A program made the position numbers and the translations under genes. Shown one piece after another: positions 1 through 11,534 of a DNA stretch of 64,000 nt; within the stretch, counting starts at the first letter, position 1, and each line of letters begins with the position of its first letter. The stretch is from the NCBI GenBank assembly GCA_963573385.1, contig CAUYLG010065585.1, positions 79,558 to 143,557 on the forward strand. Direction: 5' to 3'. The notes under the pieces were generated by a model. That model did no database searches. It saw only the letters and a list, made by a program, of their open reading frames with translations, and was not told the DNA's origin. The stretch is from Cacajao melanocephalus (Eukaryota; Chordata; Mammalia; Primates; Pitheciidae).

Positions 1-744
1 ATTGTACCCAGCTGATTCTGTGGTTATATTTTCTATATATTATAGAAATGTTTATTTACATTTTATATTTATGTCAGATATCATTACATGTATGGCAAGT
101 ACAAATTGCAGCTGGTGTCATGATAGTTGCTTTCATGATGAGCTCATAGCAGCTTGGATATGGTCTTGGTCTTGGTGGGGGCCATGTGACACTAGGCTGA
201 AGCTAGCCTTGGGGTGCCGTGGCTGATTTTTGTGATCATATTCGGACCCCACAATGAGTGGCCTAGGAACTGGGTGTTGTCATCTCTGAGTTTCAGATGG
301 GCACCCAGAGGGGATGGGCCCTCCCACCTGAGGGACACAGTGTGGCATGCGGATGGATGCATACCTTGGCCCTGGAGGCCGGGCGCTGTTCTCTGCACTC
401 TTCCTTTCACCTCATTTTCTTTGATGTTTGATCCTGGCTAGATCTTGGCTTTTCAGAAAGAACAGTGTTTGCTGACCTTTTACTTTGTAAAGAAAGGATG
501 CGGCCATATGGTGGTGTCACTGGAGAGTGTCACCCAAGGCCTGCTGGCGGGCAAGGGCCACACACACACACAGCAGCCAGGGGAGGGCCAGCTCTTCTAG
601 AGACTCTACAGGACACCATTTTGGCAGTGATGGCCTCAAGTGGACATTTATAGGCCATTCTGTGTTCCACGCATGCAAATCAGAAACCCTCTTCCTTAAG
701 TAGACTCATCACAGGGATGCTGTGTATACATATAGTGCTTAAGA
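1..744. other. Unique sequence, no gene seen
   Basis: I see no recognisable repeat family, exon-like open frame or RNA gene here. The open frames of up to 75 codons overlap one another on both strands, as expected by chance. A short CA run lies near 560-572. Confidence 0.5.
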
Positions 745-747
745 GTG

Positions 748-890
748 GTTGGACAGCTTGCGCCTCTCCATCTCCTCACCTGTAAAATGGGGATCGTGAT
801 AGCACCTTCCTCTCAGGACTGGTCTGAGGCTCACAAGAACCGTGTGCAAAGCAAGGGCTTCCTGTTAGCTGTTATTACTACCACTGTGCT
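748..890 (+). repeat. MIR-like SINE fragment
   Basis: The order of motifs fits the core and 3' half of a MIR in sense orientation: a 'cctcacctgtaaaatgggga' segment, then a 'ggctcacaagaaccgtgtgcaaagc' type region. Typical diverged MIR; boundaries are approximate. Confidence 0.6.
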
Positions 891-1814
891 TCTCGTTACT
901 GTTGCATTAGAAGTGGGCTATCATAAGAGATTTCACTCCAATGTTTAGTTGCTTCAAATCAGTAACTGCAAAAGGCAGTTAAGCAGAAGTGAGTCAAAAT
1001 GCCACATGTACAGCTTCAGAAGGATATTTTCCTTACGGCTGTTGCAGCTCAAGGTGAAAATGCATGCTACCCTAGAAATGCCATAGACATTGGCGTTACA
1101 GCAGTGAGAGGCACTGGACACTTGGCTGTCTCTTCTTTTCTCCTGTGGAAAAGTGGTTATAAGAAGGGGGATGATACCGTGCCGTGCTCACTTCACTGAC
1201 TTGCATATAATGTACATGCTTAACAAATGGTGGAGTTGATGATGGTGGTGGCAGTGATGACACTGGTGACTTACATGGTGGCGGCAAAGGCAGTTCCATG
1301 GAGCTGAAACCCTTCTAATGGAGGAGGAATAAGTGCCTTTGCATCCAACATGGTGGCAGTAAGCAGGCTGCAGGAGTAGAGGGATGTGAGGACTTCGTCC
1401 GTATTGACAAAGCTGAGGTCTGACCATCAGTGCCGACTGCTCCCTGTGGGCTGATCTTCTGTGTCTTCACTCCGTGATGACCACGCAGAGCTGCTGCTAA
1501 GGTGGCCCCAACCAGCCAAGAGTTATTAAAATAATATTTATAATTAGAGTAACAATAAAAACATAGTTTCTCTGTGACTAGTTTTATGTACATTATAGCA
1601 TTTAACCTCCAAGGCAGTCTAATATGGTAGGTGTCATTAACTCCATTTTTTAAGACGCAGGGCCTCGGAGGCGAAGAAGGAGGTGTTTTTTTGGAGTCAC
1701 CTGTTCTGGGGCTGAGCCCCGTCTGCAGGGCTCTGATGGCCAGCTTCTTGATGGGCACGCACTGCTTCCCTTTATTACAGAGAACAGTGGGGCAGGGGCA
1801 GGGGGCTAGGCTTC
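891..1814. other. Unique sequence, no gene seen
   Basis: No repeat family or exon recognised. A loose GATGGTGGTGG-rich patch lies at about 1,230-1,290, which accounts for a His-rich minus-strand open frame. AT-rich DNA follows at about 1,520-1,600. Confidence 0.45.
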
Positions 1815-1940
1815 AGACCTCTTCTAACATGAAGGCTGACCTTGGGCAAATGATGTCTCTTTTCTGAGCTCCAGTCCCCTCATCTAAAAAATTGGGTAGC
1901 AATTTCCCTGAGGTGCTTACAGGGATCAGCATCTGAATTC
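1815..1940 (+). repeat. MIR-like SINE fragment
   Basis: The MIR core is recognisable: a 'gctgaccttgggcaaatgat' segment followed by a 'cccctcatctaaaaaattgg' segment. Sense orientation, diverged. Confidence 0.65.
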
Positions 1941-2611
1941 ACGTCCTGCCACTGGGGATCAACAGCACCAAAGGCCCAGCTATTTGCTGTGATCCCGCAG
2001 TCCCTTCTGTCTGACCCTTTCCTGTCTCTGCCCGCTGTTCTCTCTTCCTGAAAGGCCTCCAGAGCTCTCCACTGAGCGGCCCTTCTTTCGAGAGGCCTGC
2101 ATTGCCCACAACCAGATTGGTACTCCACTGAGCTGAGGTCTTGCACAGCTTGATCTTGCTCGTCTTCAGCTAAGGAATTGGCCCCTTCACGGTGGGGACT
2201 GCCTTTCCTTTGAGTTTTTCAAGTACCCAGAACAAAGTCTGGCTGACAGCGAGAGCCCAGTAAGTGTTTGTTAAGTACAACAACATCAGCTAAGAACCCC
2301 ATGTATCCTTCTAACCCTGCCATCTGTGCATCCTTCCTTCGCCTGTGGAGGGACCCTGGTGGATGGGAGGCAGATGTTGATGAAGTAGCCTCCCTTTCAG
2401 AGATGAGGAAAAGAGACGGGGAGGAGATGGAAGGGGATGCACTTGCCCTGAAGCCCAAAGTAGTGGCTTTTCTGAGCATTTCTTCCTCAGGGTGACAGTG
2501 AAGCGTGGCTGTGACCACTGGAGTTCTGATTGCTGGGTGGTTTGGGGGATGCTGTGTCCTGAGGGGTGAAGAGCAGGGCCTGGCCTCTCCAGGGTCCCTG
2601 GGCTGGAGGGA
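1941..2611. other. Mostly unique sequence
   Basis: No gene seen. The piece around 2,219-2,285 resembles the 3' tail of a MIR (an 'agtaagtgtttgttaag' motif). The rest shows no recognisable family. Confidence 0.4.
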
Positions 2612-2643
2612 TGGAGGAGGAGGAGGAGGAGGAGGAGGAGGAG
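2612..2643 (+). repeat. (GGA)n microsatellite
   Basis: About ten uninterrupted GGA units on a purine-only strand. This explains the poly-Gly frame on the plus strand and the poly-Pro frame on the minus strand, neither of which is a gene. The repeat is likely length-polymorphic. Confidence 0.95.
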
Positions 2644-2859
2644 TCTTGCTAGGAAAGCATCCCTGCCTGCCTCCTGCCCTCTGGACCTCCATGAGGTCTC
2701 CTTACCTGCCCCACACTACTCACTTCATTGCCGTCTGCCCCACAATGCCTTTGTGACTTTCTCTGTGATCAGGATCACTTCCTGTCTGTGATGGTAAAGA
2801 CCAGTATTGGGCAGTGGCAGGAGGGATGAAAGGCAGCATGGGAGTCCTTGGCTGGCTCT

Positions 2860-2985
2860 CCACGTCTCATTTTCTTCTCCTGGACAAACGACTTGCCTCA
2901 CAGGATTGTTGGGAGGATTTAATGAGGTCACAGGTGTGAACGTGCTCAGCAGATGTGTATCAGGGATGTAATAGGTGATTCAATT
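2860..2985 (+). repeat. MIR-like SINE fragment
   Basis: The 3' half of a MIR is visible: 'ctcacaggattgttgggagg' then 'atttaatgaggtcacaggtg' and the 'gtgctcagcagatgtg' tail. Confidence 0.65.
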
Positions 2986-2989
2986 TAAC

Positions 2990-3549
<560 letters not shown>

Positions 3550-3562
3550 ATGGAGACATTCT

Positions 3563-4400
3563 ATTAACCCTTCTCCCTTGTAGAACATTTCTGTCTCCCC
3601 AGAAAGTTCCCTTGTATCCTGTTTAGGTTAATTTTCCTACCCTAACTAGAGGCGTCCCTGGTTTTCGCCTTTGCCCAGTTCAGCGTCACACAGCAGGAAT
3701 CTCAGCATAAATGCTCTTCTGTCCCACTTCTTTGTTCAGTGCAGTGTTCATGAGATCGTCCCACTAGTATCCATAGTTCATTTCTTTTTATTGCTGAATT
3801 TTTGTGTTTCAAAATCCATTTCAAAAATTGTGTTTCAAAATCCATTGTATGGACATAGTATAATTTATCTGTTCTCCTACTGCTAGACATTTAAGTTGTT
3901 TTCAGTTTTTGGGTATTATGAATAAAGCTGCTATGAACACTATTATGCAAGTAATTCCGTTGACATGATTTTTCTTACTTGGAAATATTGGTAAATTGGA
4001 AATACTAGTATTTATTAAGGGGTAGAATTGTTAGGTCATATGCTAAGCATGTGTTTCACTTTATAAGAAACTATCAAAAACAGTTTTATAAAATCGTTGC
4101 TCCACTTTACATTCCCCCGGTAGTGTCAGAGTTCGGGCACTCTCCTTCTTCACCATAGTACAGTGCGATCAAATTCTAAAATTTTAGTCATTCTGCTGAT
4201 CATCTTTTCATTGATGATAATTTATGGTTCCCTGATTCTAAGGACATGGAACAATTCTTCATGTGATTATTGGCCATTCATATATTTTCCTTTCTGAAGT
4301 GTCTGTTCAAGACTTTTGTCCATTTTATGGGTTGTTTATATTTTTATTATTGACTCGTAGGAGTTCTTGATATATTGTGGATCTAACTCATTTTTCAGAT
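3563..4400 (-). mobile_element. L1M LINE fragment, antisense
   Basis: The sequence follows the 3' end of an old L1M in reverse complement: a 'tagaacatttctgtctcccc' motif, a 'cattctttttattgctgaa' type motif and a 'gaataaagctgctatgaac' motif, ending with 'aggagttcttgatatattg'. A local tandem duplication of about 25 bp ('gtgtttcaaaatccatt' twice) occurs at about 3,803-3,846. Confidence 0.85.
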
Positions 4401-4404
4401 ATAC

Positions 4405-4530
4405 AGTGAAGATGTATATAGTGAAGATACATATACACACATATACATATTTACGTACATATAGTGACACTACGTATGTATGTATATACACATATAGTGA
4501 AGATATATATATATATATATATATATATGC
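4405..4530. repeat. AT-rich simple repeat, (TA)n with imperfect CA/TA
   Basis: A pure TA run occupies 4,503-4,528, preceded by imperfect ATAC/ATGT repeats. The motif 'tatagtgaaga' occurs three times (about 4,418, 4,427 and 4,494), suggesting a small local duplication. The element is embedded in old L1 sequence. Confidence 0.9.
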
Positions 4531-4597
4531 ATTGAACATACAGAGAGATTGAAGACATATGATACTTTGTCCTAGTCTGTGGCTTGCCTCTTCCTTT

Positions 4598-4890
4598 CTT
4601 TTTTTTTTTTTTGAGATGGAGTCTCGCTTTGTCGCCCAGGCTGAAGTGCAGTGACGGGATCTCAGCTCACTCAGCCCCCACCTCCCAGGTTTAAGTGATT
4701 CTCTTGCCTCAGCCTCCTGAGCAGCTGAGACTACAGGAGCATGCCACCATGCCCAGCTAATGTTTTGTGTTTTTAGTAGAGATGGGGTTTCACCATGTTA
4801 GCCAGGATGGGCTCCATCTCCTGACCTTGTGATCTGCCTGCCTTGGCCTCCCAAAGTGCTGGGATTGCAGGTGTGAGCCAGCGCTCCTGG
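4598..4890 (-). mobile_element. Alu element (AluY-like), minus strand
   Basis: Full-length antisense Alu with oligo-T at its left edge. In sense it reads 'cctggctaacatggtgaaac', typical of the AluY lineage. The last bases at the right edge are degraded ('gccagcgctcctgg'). Confidence 0.96.
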
Positions 4891-4892
4891 AA

Positions 4893-5260
4893 GATTCAGA
4901 TCTATTGAAATGTAATTTACATGCATTGAAGTTCACTCTTTTTGGTGTACAGTTCTGTGAGTTTTGACAGTTATCCGTGAAATCACATCAACAAAATAAA
5001 GACACAGAACAGTTTCTTCACCTTAAAAAAATGTCCCCTCCTGCTCCCTTGTAGGCAGCTTTTAACAGCTGCTGCTCTGTTTTCTGTCTTAGAGTTTTGT
5101 CAGATACTTTTTCTGCATCAGTTGAGATGATCTTGTGATTTTAGTCTTTGATTTTGTGAATGTGGTGTGGTGCACTGATTAATTCCAGTGCTGACCGTCC
5201 TTGTACCCTGGGAGCAACTCCACTGGGCTTTGGTGTTTTTCATCTTTTCCCTACTGCTTG
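4893..5260 (-). mobile_element. L1M LINE fragments, antisense
   Basis: The first part is an L1M 3' untranslated-type segment ('tgaaatgtaatttacatgc' and 'gtgtacagttctgtgagttt'). The second (about 5,090-5,260) is antisense ORF2: 'cttttctgcatcagttgaga', then a DNA match to the usual 'ccttgcatcccaggg' type region. The jump between the two implies an internal deletion. Confidence 0.75.
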
Positions 5261-5924
5261 TCATGATGCAGTGTGTGTGTTTCAAAATCTCTTAGCTACT
5301 TTTGTCTTAACAATTTGCTCAGAGCTTTTGTGTGTGTTACCGCGTAACTATCCTCAGAATCATTCCATGAGCCAGAGTGTTGTGTCTACTTGTCCAGAGA
5401 GGCCCAGTGAGAGAAAGGAGTCACTGCTTATAGAACCCGTGGATGGACTGCAAGTGTCGTTCACTTAACCCCCAGAGACCCTGTGGGGCAGGCGTTACCG
5501 TCCCCATCTACACGGACAGACTGAGGGCTCCAGAGGCAGGCGCTGGGCCTTGGCAGGACTGTGCGACTCCAGGGAAGGCCCCTTTATCCAGCACAATCAG
5601 GGCCTTCCAAGGCATTGCAGCTTCATCCAGGGTCACACCGCTGCTTTCTAAGAGAGAGACTCTACACTTGAGCCCATGTTTCCTCACTCTCAGGGAAAGT
5701 CCCTCTTCTCTTCTGCCTGCTCCCTTGCCCACGGAAGAAGCCTGGTTGGGGCTTAAAGGACAAAGCAGATCTTGTGCCTTTTAGGACCAGGGACTCACCA
5801 GCATGATCGCTAGAGCGACAGTAAGACTGTGAGTGTCGAGGGCTGCTCGACAGAGGTTCCTGGACTCCAGCAGCCTCTTCTTTCAGCTCAGTCCGTCAGG
5901 CACAACCACAGACTGTAGGTAAGG
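5261..5924. other. Mostly unique, with a MIR fragment
   Basis: About 5,465-5,570 resembles an antisense MIR ('accctgtggggcaggcgtta' and 'acagactgagggctccagag'). The remainder has no recognised family and no exon-like frame. Confidence 0.4.
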
Positions 5925-6115
5925 CCGTGGGTTTCGAGATAAGCCAGACATGAGTTTGATTCGGCTGTATCGCTTAGCCACGGCTTCCGCTCAGGCAGGT
6001 TTCATGATCTGAGCCTCAATTTCTTCATCTGGAAATTGAGGAAAAAAAAACCTTTTACTTGTGAGGATTAGGTGAGATAATATGGATGAAACAGCTGGCA
6101 CAGCAGCTGGCTCCG
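5925..6115 (+). repeat. MIR SINE
   Basis: A long MIR copy: 'gtgggtttcgagataagcca', the core 'gcctcaatttcttcatctgg', then 'gtgaggattaggtgagataa' and a tail 'ggcacagcagctggc'. Sense orientation. Confidence 0.75.
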
Positions 6116-6919
6116 AAGCTCAACATGCTGGAACGACCACAGGCACTCACCGTTGGCGGTCCTGTTCCCATGCTCCCAGGCGTGTGCTGCCGCGGCCCGT
6201 GCCCCCTGTCCCTCTGCGTCACAGCAGTGCCTGAGCTGTAGGTAAGGGGTGTGGAGGGGCTGGTGCCCAGGGCTGCGTGGCAATGCTTGTTTGCCTGCCT
6301 CCAGCCCTCCTGGAAGTGTTTCCTGGGCTCTACGGAGAGTCTGTGTGTGTGGCTTTAGGGGACAGCTCTGCTGGTGTGCAGCACTGATGAGCAGCCTGAT
6401 CTTTCTGAGCCAGTGTTTGGCATGTTTTGAGAACCTGCCACGCTCCTGTGCCAGGATGGTTAATTTTAAAATGAGGTCCTACTGTTCCTCCCCTCAGGGA
6501 GCTCCTTGTCTAATTACAGAGCAAGAACAGTCTGATTTTTCTCATCATTTTTTCTCATGGGAATTACTAATTAAGTGTTGATTATTCAAAGAAAAATCGC
6601 ATAGCTTTGCGCGTCCATTGTGTGTGTATATGTTATATATATGTGTATGTATGACGGATATATGCATGGATTTTTTTACGTTAATTCCAGTTTGACAAAA
6701 GTGTATGGAGACGGACATGTTAATATGCTTCTGTTGCCGGTGGAAATCGGTACAACATCTTAAGGAGGCTGCATGCCAACCCATGTTGTCTGTGCTATGA
6801 TGTTTCTATATTTTGCCACTACCTTAAAATAATTCAAAAGTAGAGAATAGGCATGCACAAAGATGCCCTTCCAAGTGGATTCGTATTAGCAAACACGAGA
6901 ACAACTTCAGTGCCCCGCG
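6116..6919. other. Unique sequence, no gene seen
   Basis: A short TG/TA-rich patch lies at about 6,618-6,662. Otherwise I recognise no repeat, exon or RNA gene. Confidence 0.45.
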
Positions 6920-7435
6920 TGCTGGTTAATTTAATTGTCACCTTGACTGGATTGAGGAATACCTGGAGAACGGTAATGCATTGCTTCTGGGCGTGTCCAT
7001 GAGGGGACTTGCGTGTGAGTTGGGGGATTGTGTGGTGAAGATCCACTGTCAGTGTGGGTGGCACCATCCATTAGCCGGGGGCCTGGGTGGAACAAAAAGG
7101 CAATGGAGAGAACTATCCCTCTCTCCTAGAGCTGGGACACTTTTCTCTTCCTGTCCTTGGATGTCAGAACTTTGGGTTTGCTGGCCTTTGGACTCTATGA
7201 CTGACAGCAGCAGCCCTGAGGATTCTTGGCCTGTGGCTTTGGACCAAGAGCTACAGCCCTAGCCTTACTGGTTTTGAGGCTTTCGGACCTCTGCTCCCCT
7301 GGCCTTCCAGCTTGCAGGGGGCGTGGTGTGGGACTTCTTGGCCTCTGTGATTCAGTTCTCCTAATACGTCCTCTCTCAGGTCTCATGCACACACACCATG
7401 TCCTGCCGGGCTTCTAGAGAACCCTGCCTAACACA
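6920..7435 (+). mobile_element. ERVL-type LTR (MLT2-like), solo
   Basis: The element begins 'tgctggttaatttaattgtc', continues with 'cttctgggcgtgtccatgag' and 'ggtggaacaaaaaggcaatg', and ends 'agagaaccctgcctaacaca'. These are the hallmarks of an old ERVL-class LTR whose consensus ends in a similar 'gagaaccctgactaataca'. No internal retroviral region adjoins it. I found no obvious target duplication, and the family name is from memory. Confidence 0.6.
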
Positions 7436-8119
7436 CGCATCAAATGAAAACGTTTTTGGTGACTTAGGGTTTATTTAAGTGATGCTGTATTATGGGGCCA
7501 TATGGGGTATATTAATTAGTCCATTTGTCATTTGCAGGCCACAGTCAAAGTTATCTAAGTTTCTGCAGATTATACTCATTTATAAGTTGTAAACAGGGCC
7601 CAGAGGGACCGCCCTCGGTGAAGCAACACCAAGGCCTTTTCAGACCTCTGTGCTGAGCACTTACCTATTGGTGCCTTACCCATGCCCACCAAATTCCACC
7701 CCCGGCATTTGAGGGGGATTACATTCTTACTGTTTAGAGGAACACACTGAGCCTTCAGTTGTTGATTTGCCCAGGTGAGGTGGGCAGTGAAGGCTGACAG
7801 TAGGCTTTGAGCCACCCTTCTGATTGTGGGCCCCGAGGTTTCTGTGCTACTGCTACGCTCAGTGGTGAGAGAGTAGCAACGTTCTATTGAGCTTCTTTCT
7901 TCTTCAGCAGATACTGAAGTCTGCTGTTGTTCTTGCATTCTTTAATGGTTTCATGAGCACAGTGGCTTCAGGAGGGGGATCAGGACAGCTCTCTTTTCTA
8001 GGCGTCGCTGTGCTCTGAGCCCTAAGCGTGGCCTGCTCGTTCTCCCTGTGCCGGAAACTGGACTCAGCCACAGCCAGCTGGCTTGTGCATTTCAGACAGA
8101 GAGTTTCTCAGCATCATCG
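7436..8119. other. Unique sequence, no gene seen
   Basis: A 120-codon minus-strand open frame (7,576-7,938) has no recognisable domain and no exon-like surroundings. I treat it as chance. Confidence 0.4.
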
Positions 8120-8620
8120 AAACACCTTTTCCTTCTTGTGTTTTTTATCCCCTATATATTGTGAATGCAAGGGAAATTCAAAGGTGAATTACTCGATATA
8201 GTTGCACAGATTAAATAATCAAACTTGCATTGACACAGCTTCATGCATAATTCAGGTAGTTAATACTCACTGATTTAATTTATTAGGCAAAGCTATATTG
8301 TTGTGCCAAATGAGGAGTTGTTTTGAATGCAGATAGAACAGTCGTCCAGAGTAGTGCTGTTTGTGGTAAACTAATTAGGCTTTGATTGTGGCCTGCAAAG
8401 TACAAATGGATGAATTAAGCTACTTTAAGAATTTCGTAAGGCAGGTGATCATCCACTCGTTTAACCAGTGGCCTGATTTCATGACGAAGGTGGCTCAGTT
8501 TGAATTGTTCATTTGGAAGAGCAATATTAATGATGGGAATGTTTTTGAAAGTGAAACTTATTTAATTTATAATTGTGTAAAATTGCTGCATGAAGGTCCC
8601 CTGCAAATGTAAAACTTTCT
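8120..8620. promoter_or_regulatory. Candidate conserved non-coding element
   Basis: About 500 bp of AT-rich, repeat-free, compositionally even DNA. It has many homeodomain-type TAAT/ATTA cores (around 8,195-8,275 and 8,375) and a 'tgattgtggcc' Runx-like motif at about 8,384. The texture resembles developmental enhancers deeply conserved among vertebrates. A 76-codon open frame inside (8,382-8,612) has no recognised domain. Conservation cannot be measured here, so this is inference from sequence texture only. Confidence 0.3.
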
Positions 8621-8997
8621 GTTACTTGTGCTGCCTGCCCAGGAGTCTTTGCCCTGATGCGAGGTGACTGCAGCTTCTCTCAGTTCCCTGCGAGTCTAAT
8701 TGGTCTTCTGGTTGCATTTGGCATCCGTGTCTTCAAGGCTGCTCGTCGGCAGCAGAAAACGGAGCTGCTTCCCTTGCCCGAAAGCCTTCTGTGTTCTCTT
8801 CATCCATTCTGAAGCCACCATTTCTTTCTTAAATGCCTCAATGTCACGTCTCCATGAAGGCTTCCCCACTTCCCCAGGCAGCTCTGCTCTATTACTGGGT
8901 GGCACGCATAGTGCTGGGGCTGTGAAGGTGTATCTGTCATAATATTTGCTTGCAAGGGACTCAGGCACAGGAGACTGACAATTCCTATATGAGGTCG
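8621..8997. other. Unique sequence, no gene seen
   Basis: No repeat family recognised. The open frames on both strands (80 and 90 codons) mirror one another and show no domain. Confidence 0.4.
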
Positions 8998-8998
8998 G

Positions 8999-9088
<90 letters not shown>

Positions 9089-9097
9089 TCTCTCTCT
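8999..9097 (+). repeat. (TC)n-(AC)n-(TC)n compound microsatellite
   Basis: About 99 bp: TC units, a central CA block (about 9,018-9,034), then a long TC run with one TG interruption. The minus-strand frames of alternating Arg-Glu are artefacts of this tract. The polypyrimidine run could form triplex DNA. Confidence 0.97.
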
Positions 9098-9454
9098 GTA
9101 GGTAAGTGCAAAATTCAGAAGCAGTACAGGCAACCAAAAAAATGAACACATAAATAAGCTTGTTTTCTTTGCCTAATGAGAGAATGTGCCTGCTCGGATA
9201 CTTCAGGTGTGGGGCCAGGTATGGGCCAGGTACTCCCACTGGAGGCAGGATGTGTGCCTCAGTTCCCCTTTTTATAGTCCTGTAGAGCTCTGAAGTTGGC
9301 AGCCAAGCTTCCCTGGAGACTTCTTTCTTTCCTTTGCAACATCTTTTTCTCACAAGTCTTGTATTTTCTGTGCATGAGCTCTGATTGGTCTAGGTTAATA
9401 ACACACATAGAGAAAGAAAATAAAGCTCTTGTATTTAATACTCACCCTCTTTCA
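9098..9454. other. Unique sequence, no gene seen
   Basis: No recognisable family, exon or RNA gene. Confidence 0.4.
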
Positions 9455-9565
9455 TGTGCTTACATTGTCCCTTTGCTTGCCCTGTGACCTTGATCAAGTC
9501 ATTCTCTCCTCTGGATTTTCACCCACAAAATGAAGACATGGAGGAGGTTGCCACTGAGTTCTCTT
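9455..9565 (+). repeat. MIR-like SINE fragment
   Basis: A 'ccctgtgaccttgatcaagt' core and 'cacccacaaaatgaagacat' segment in sense orientation match the MIR core. Confidence 0.7.
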
Positions 9566-10319
9566 TTAGTTCTTGTCTTTGCATAGGTTCAACCTGGGAC
9601 CAAGCTCTGTCCTCACACGAGTGGACATGGACAGTAGTCCCTCATCCCTCATGGGATTGAGGGAAGTCAGAACAGGTGGTCTATTGCCAAGAGCCAAATT
9701 TGATTATTTAAAAACTTAGAAGGTTGAATTAGAAAGAAATGGGTCTTTCATAAGCCATGGCTTCTTCTCCGAATGGCTCTTACATTCTGTTGAACGAATA
9801 TGCGACGAAAGTGTTTCAAGGAGAGGAAATACTTTTACCCTGTTCAAGGCTCCTCTCGCCCTCATAGATGCTTTCCCGCAGCTTACAACTGGAGCCTGGA
9901 GAGGGTGCCTGTCGGGAGATGGCTTGGCTTCACGTGCAAGTGCTGCAGGGGAAAGACTGTAGCTTCCCTCACAGGCACCCTTTGTGCCTCTTGGCACTGC
10001 TCCCTGAGAGCATGGGTTCCCTTGCGTTGGTGCCAGGTATCTTTGATCTCTGTCTCTTTTACAGACTTCTTTTTAAACACAATGGTTGTCCATTCTTTAT
10101 TGGATTTATATAGCCTCTGCACAAAGTAGGTATGAAGTACATCACTGGTAGTGGAGAATTGCATGCTGCATGTAATTACTCACTGATTAATTTATTTACA
10201 TTGACGTATTTACGAATGGTAGTCTAGAGTAAACCTAATAAAAACTTCTGGTAGTCATTTTCTCAGACAGACATTTCATTTTGCCTGCATTCTGACTCTC
10301 ATGGGTCTTGCCCCAGCTC
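9566..10319. other. Unique sequence, no gene seen
   Basis: Overlapping open frames of 81-109 codons occur on both strands without recognisable domains. The segment from about 10,140 to 10,260 is AT-rich with several ATTA/TAAT cores and might be a weak conserved-element candidate. Confidence 0.4.
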
Positions 10320-10440
10320 ATATCAACTTAGTTCAGTTCAATTCACTGCACTTCAAGAGATATTCACTGTGTGGACTGTGGGGGAGTGACATTAAACACA
10401 GCACAGCCGCCGTGCTTAAGGAGCTCACAGCCTCCGATGA
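10320..10440 (+). repeat. L2-like LINE fragment
   Basis: Weak match to the L2 3' region: 'cactgtgtggactgtggggg' and 'gtgcttaaggagctcacagc' recall the usual 'gggagctcacag' segment. Confidence 0.45.
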
Positions 10441-10564
10441 CCATCCGGCATCCTCAGTGTCTGTCTTCACACAGGCTCAGGTCTCCTGGGGCTTACAAAG
10501 GGCTTCTGTGAACTCTGCACCCCACTTGTCTCCCTCCTGTTCGTCAGTGGTAGATTTCATCAAC

Positions 10565-10825
10565 AAGAATCACATGTCTTGGACACAGAGAGGGGAACAT
10601 CCCACACCGGAACGTGTCAGGTGGTGGGGGGCTAGGGGAGGGATAGCAGCAGGTGGGGGGATAGGGGAGGGATAGCATTAGGAGAAATACCTAATGTAGA
10701 TGACAAGGTGATGGATGCATCAAACCATCATGGCACATGTATACCTATGTAACAAACCTGCATGTTCTGCACATGTACTCCAGAACTTAAAGTATAATAA
10801 TAATTTTAAAAAGAGTCACATGTCT
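10565..10825 (+). mobile_element. 5'-truncated L1PA 3' end with target duplications
   Basis: The body (10,580-10,810) is the last roughly 230 bp of a primate-specific L1: 'gacacagagaggggaacatc', the G-rich stretch, 'catggcacatgtatacctat', then 'taaagtataataataatttt'. It is flanked by a 15-bp target duplication, 'aagaatcacatgtct' (10,565-10,579) and 'aagagtcacatgtct' (10,811-10,825), with one mismatch. The G-rich part carries a 29-bp tandem duplication ('ggggagggatagca' twice). Confidence 0.93.
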
Positions 10826-10921
10826 GTCGGCTGTTTACCTACATTAGGAGAAAAATACAGGTTTGCCTCAGAAATGGCATGGGTTTGGTTCCTGACCACA
10901 GCAATAAAAAGATAAAGTGAG

Positions 10922-11224
10922 GACGGTCTTGGTGATTCATGCCTGTAATCCCAGCACTTTGGAAGGCCAAGGCGGGTGAATCACCTGAGGACAGGAGTTT
11001 GAGACCAACCTGGCCAACATGGCAAAATCCTGTCCCTTCTAAAAATACAAAAAATTAGTGCAGTGTGATGGCACATGCCTGTAATTCCAGCTACTTGGGA
11101 CGCTGAGGCACGGGAATCGCTTGAACCTGGGAGGCGGAGGTTGCAGTGAGCCGAGATCGTGCCACTGCCCTGCAGACTGGGTGACAGAACGAGACTCTGT
11201 CTCAAAAAATAAAAAATAAAAAAA
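10922..11224 (+). mobile_element. Alu element inserted in Tigger1
   Basis: Full-length sense Alu from 'gacggtcttggtgattcatg' through both arms to an A-rich tail of AAATAAA units. A target duplication 'ataaagtgag' lies at 10,912-10,921 and 11,225-11,234 and is Tigger1 sequence, which shows the Alu came later. Confidence 0.97.
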
Positions 11225-11534
11225 ATAAAGTGAGTATTGCCATACAGTGAGCTGCACAGAGGTTTTGGTTTCCCAGTGCATATAAAAGTCATGTTTACCC
11301 TATAGTCTATTAAGTATGCAATAGCATTATGATTAGAAAATGTATATCCTTTAATTAAAATATGCTTTATTACTAAAAAATGCAAATGATCATTGGAGCC
11401 TTCCATGAGTTGTAATCTTTTGGTCGGTGCAGGGTCTTGCTTCCTTGCTGGCGTCTCCTGATCAGGCTGGTTGGTTTCTGAAGGCTGGGGTGGCTTTGAC
11501 AATTTCTTAGAAGAAGACAGTTACCAAGTTTGCT

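Noticed and set aside
2219..2692. 157-codon minus-strand frame with a poly-Pro run
   Set aside because: It crosses the GGA microsatellite and a MIR tail; no domain or exon borders.
8382..8612. 76-codon open frame in the enhancer-like block
   Set aside because: No recognised domain; I favour non-coding regulatory sequence, though a protein search would settle it.
8800..9353. Arg-Glu repeat proteins on the minus strand
   Set aside because: They are direct translations of the TC/GA microsatellite.
10981..11502. 173-codon minus-strand open frame
   Set aside because: It runs from Tigger1 3' sequence through an antisense Alu; a typical repeat-derived frame.
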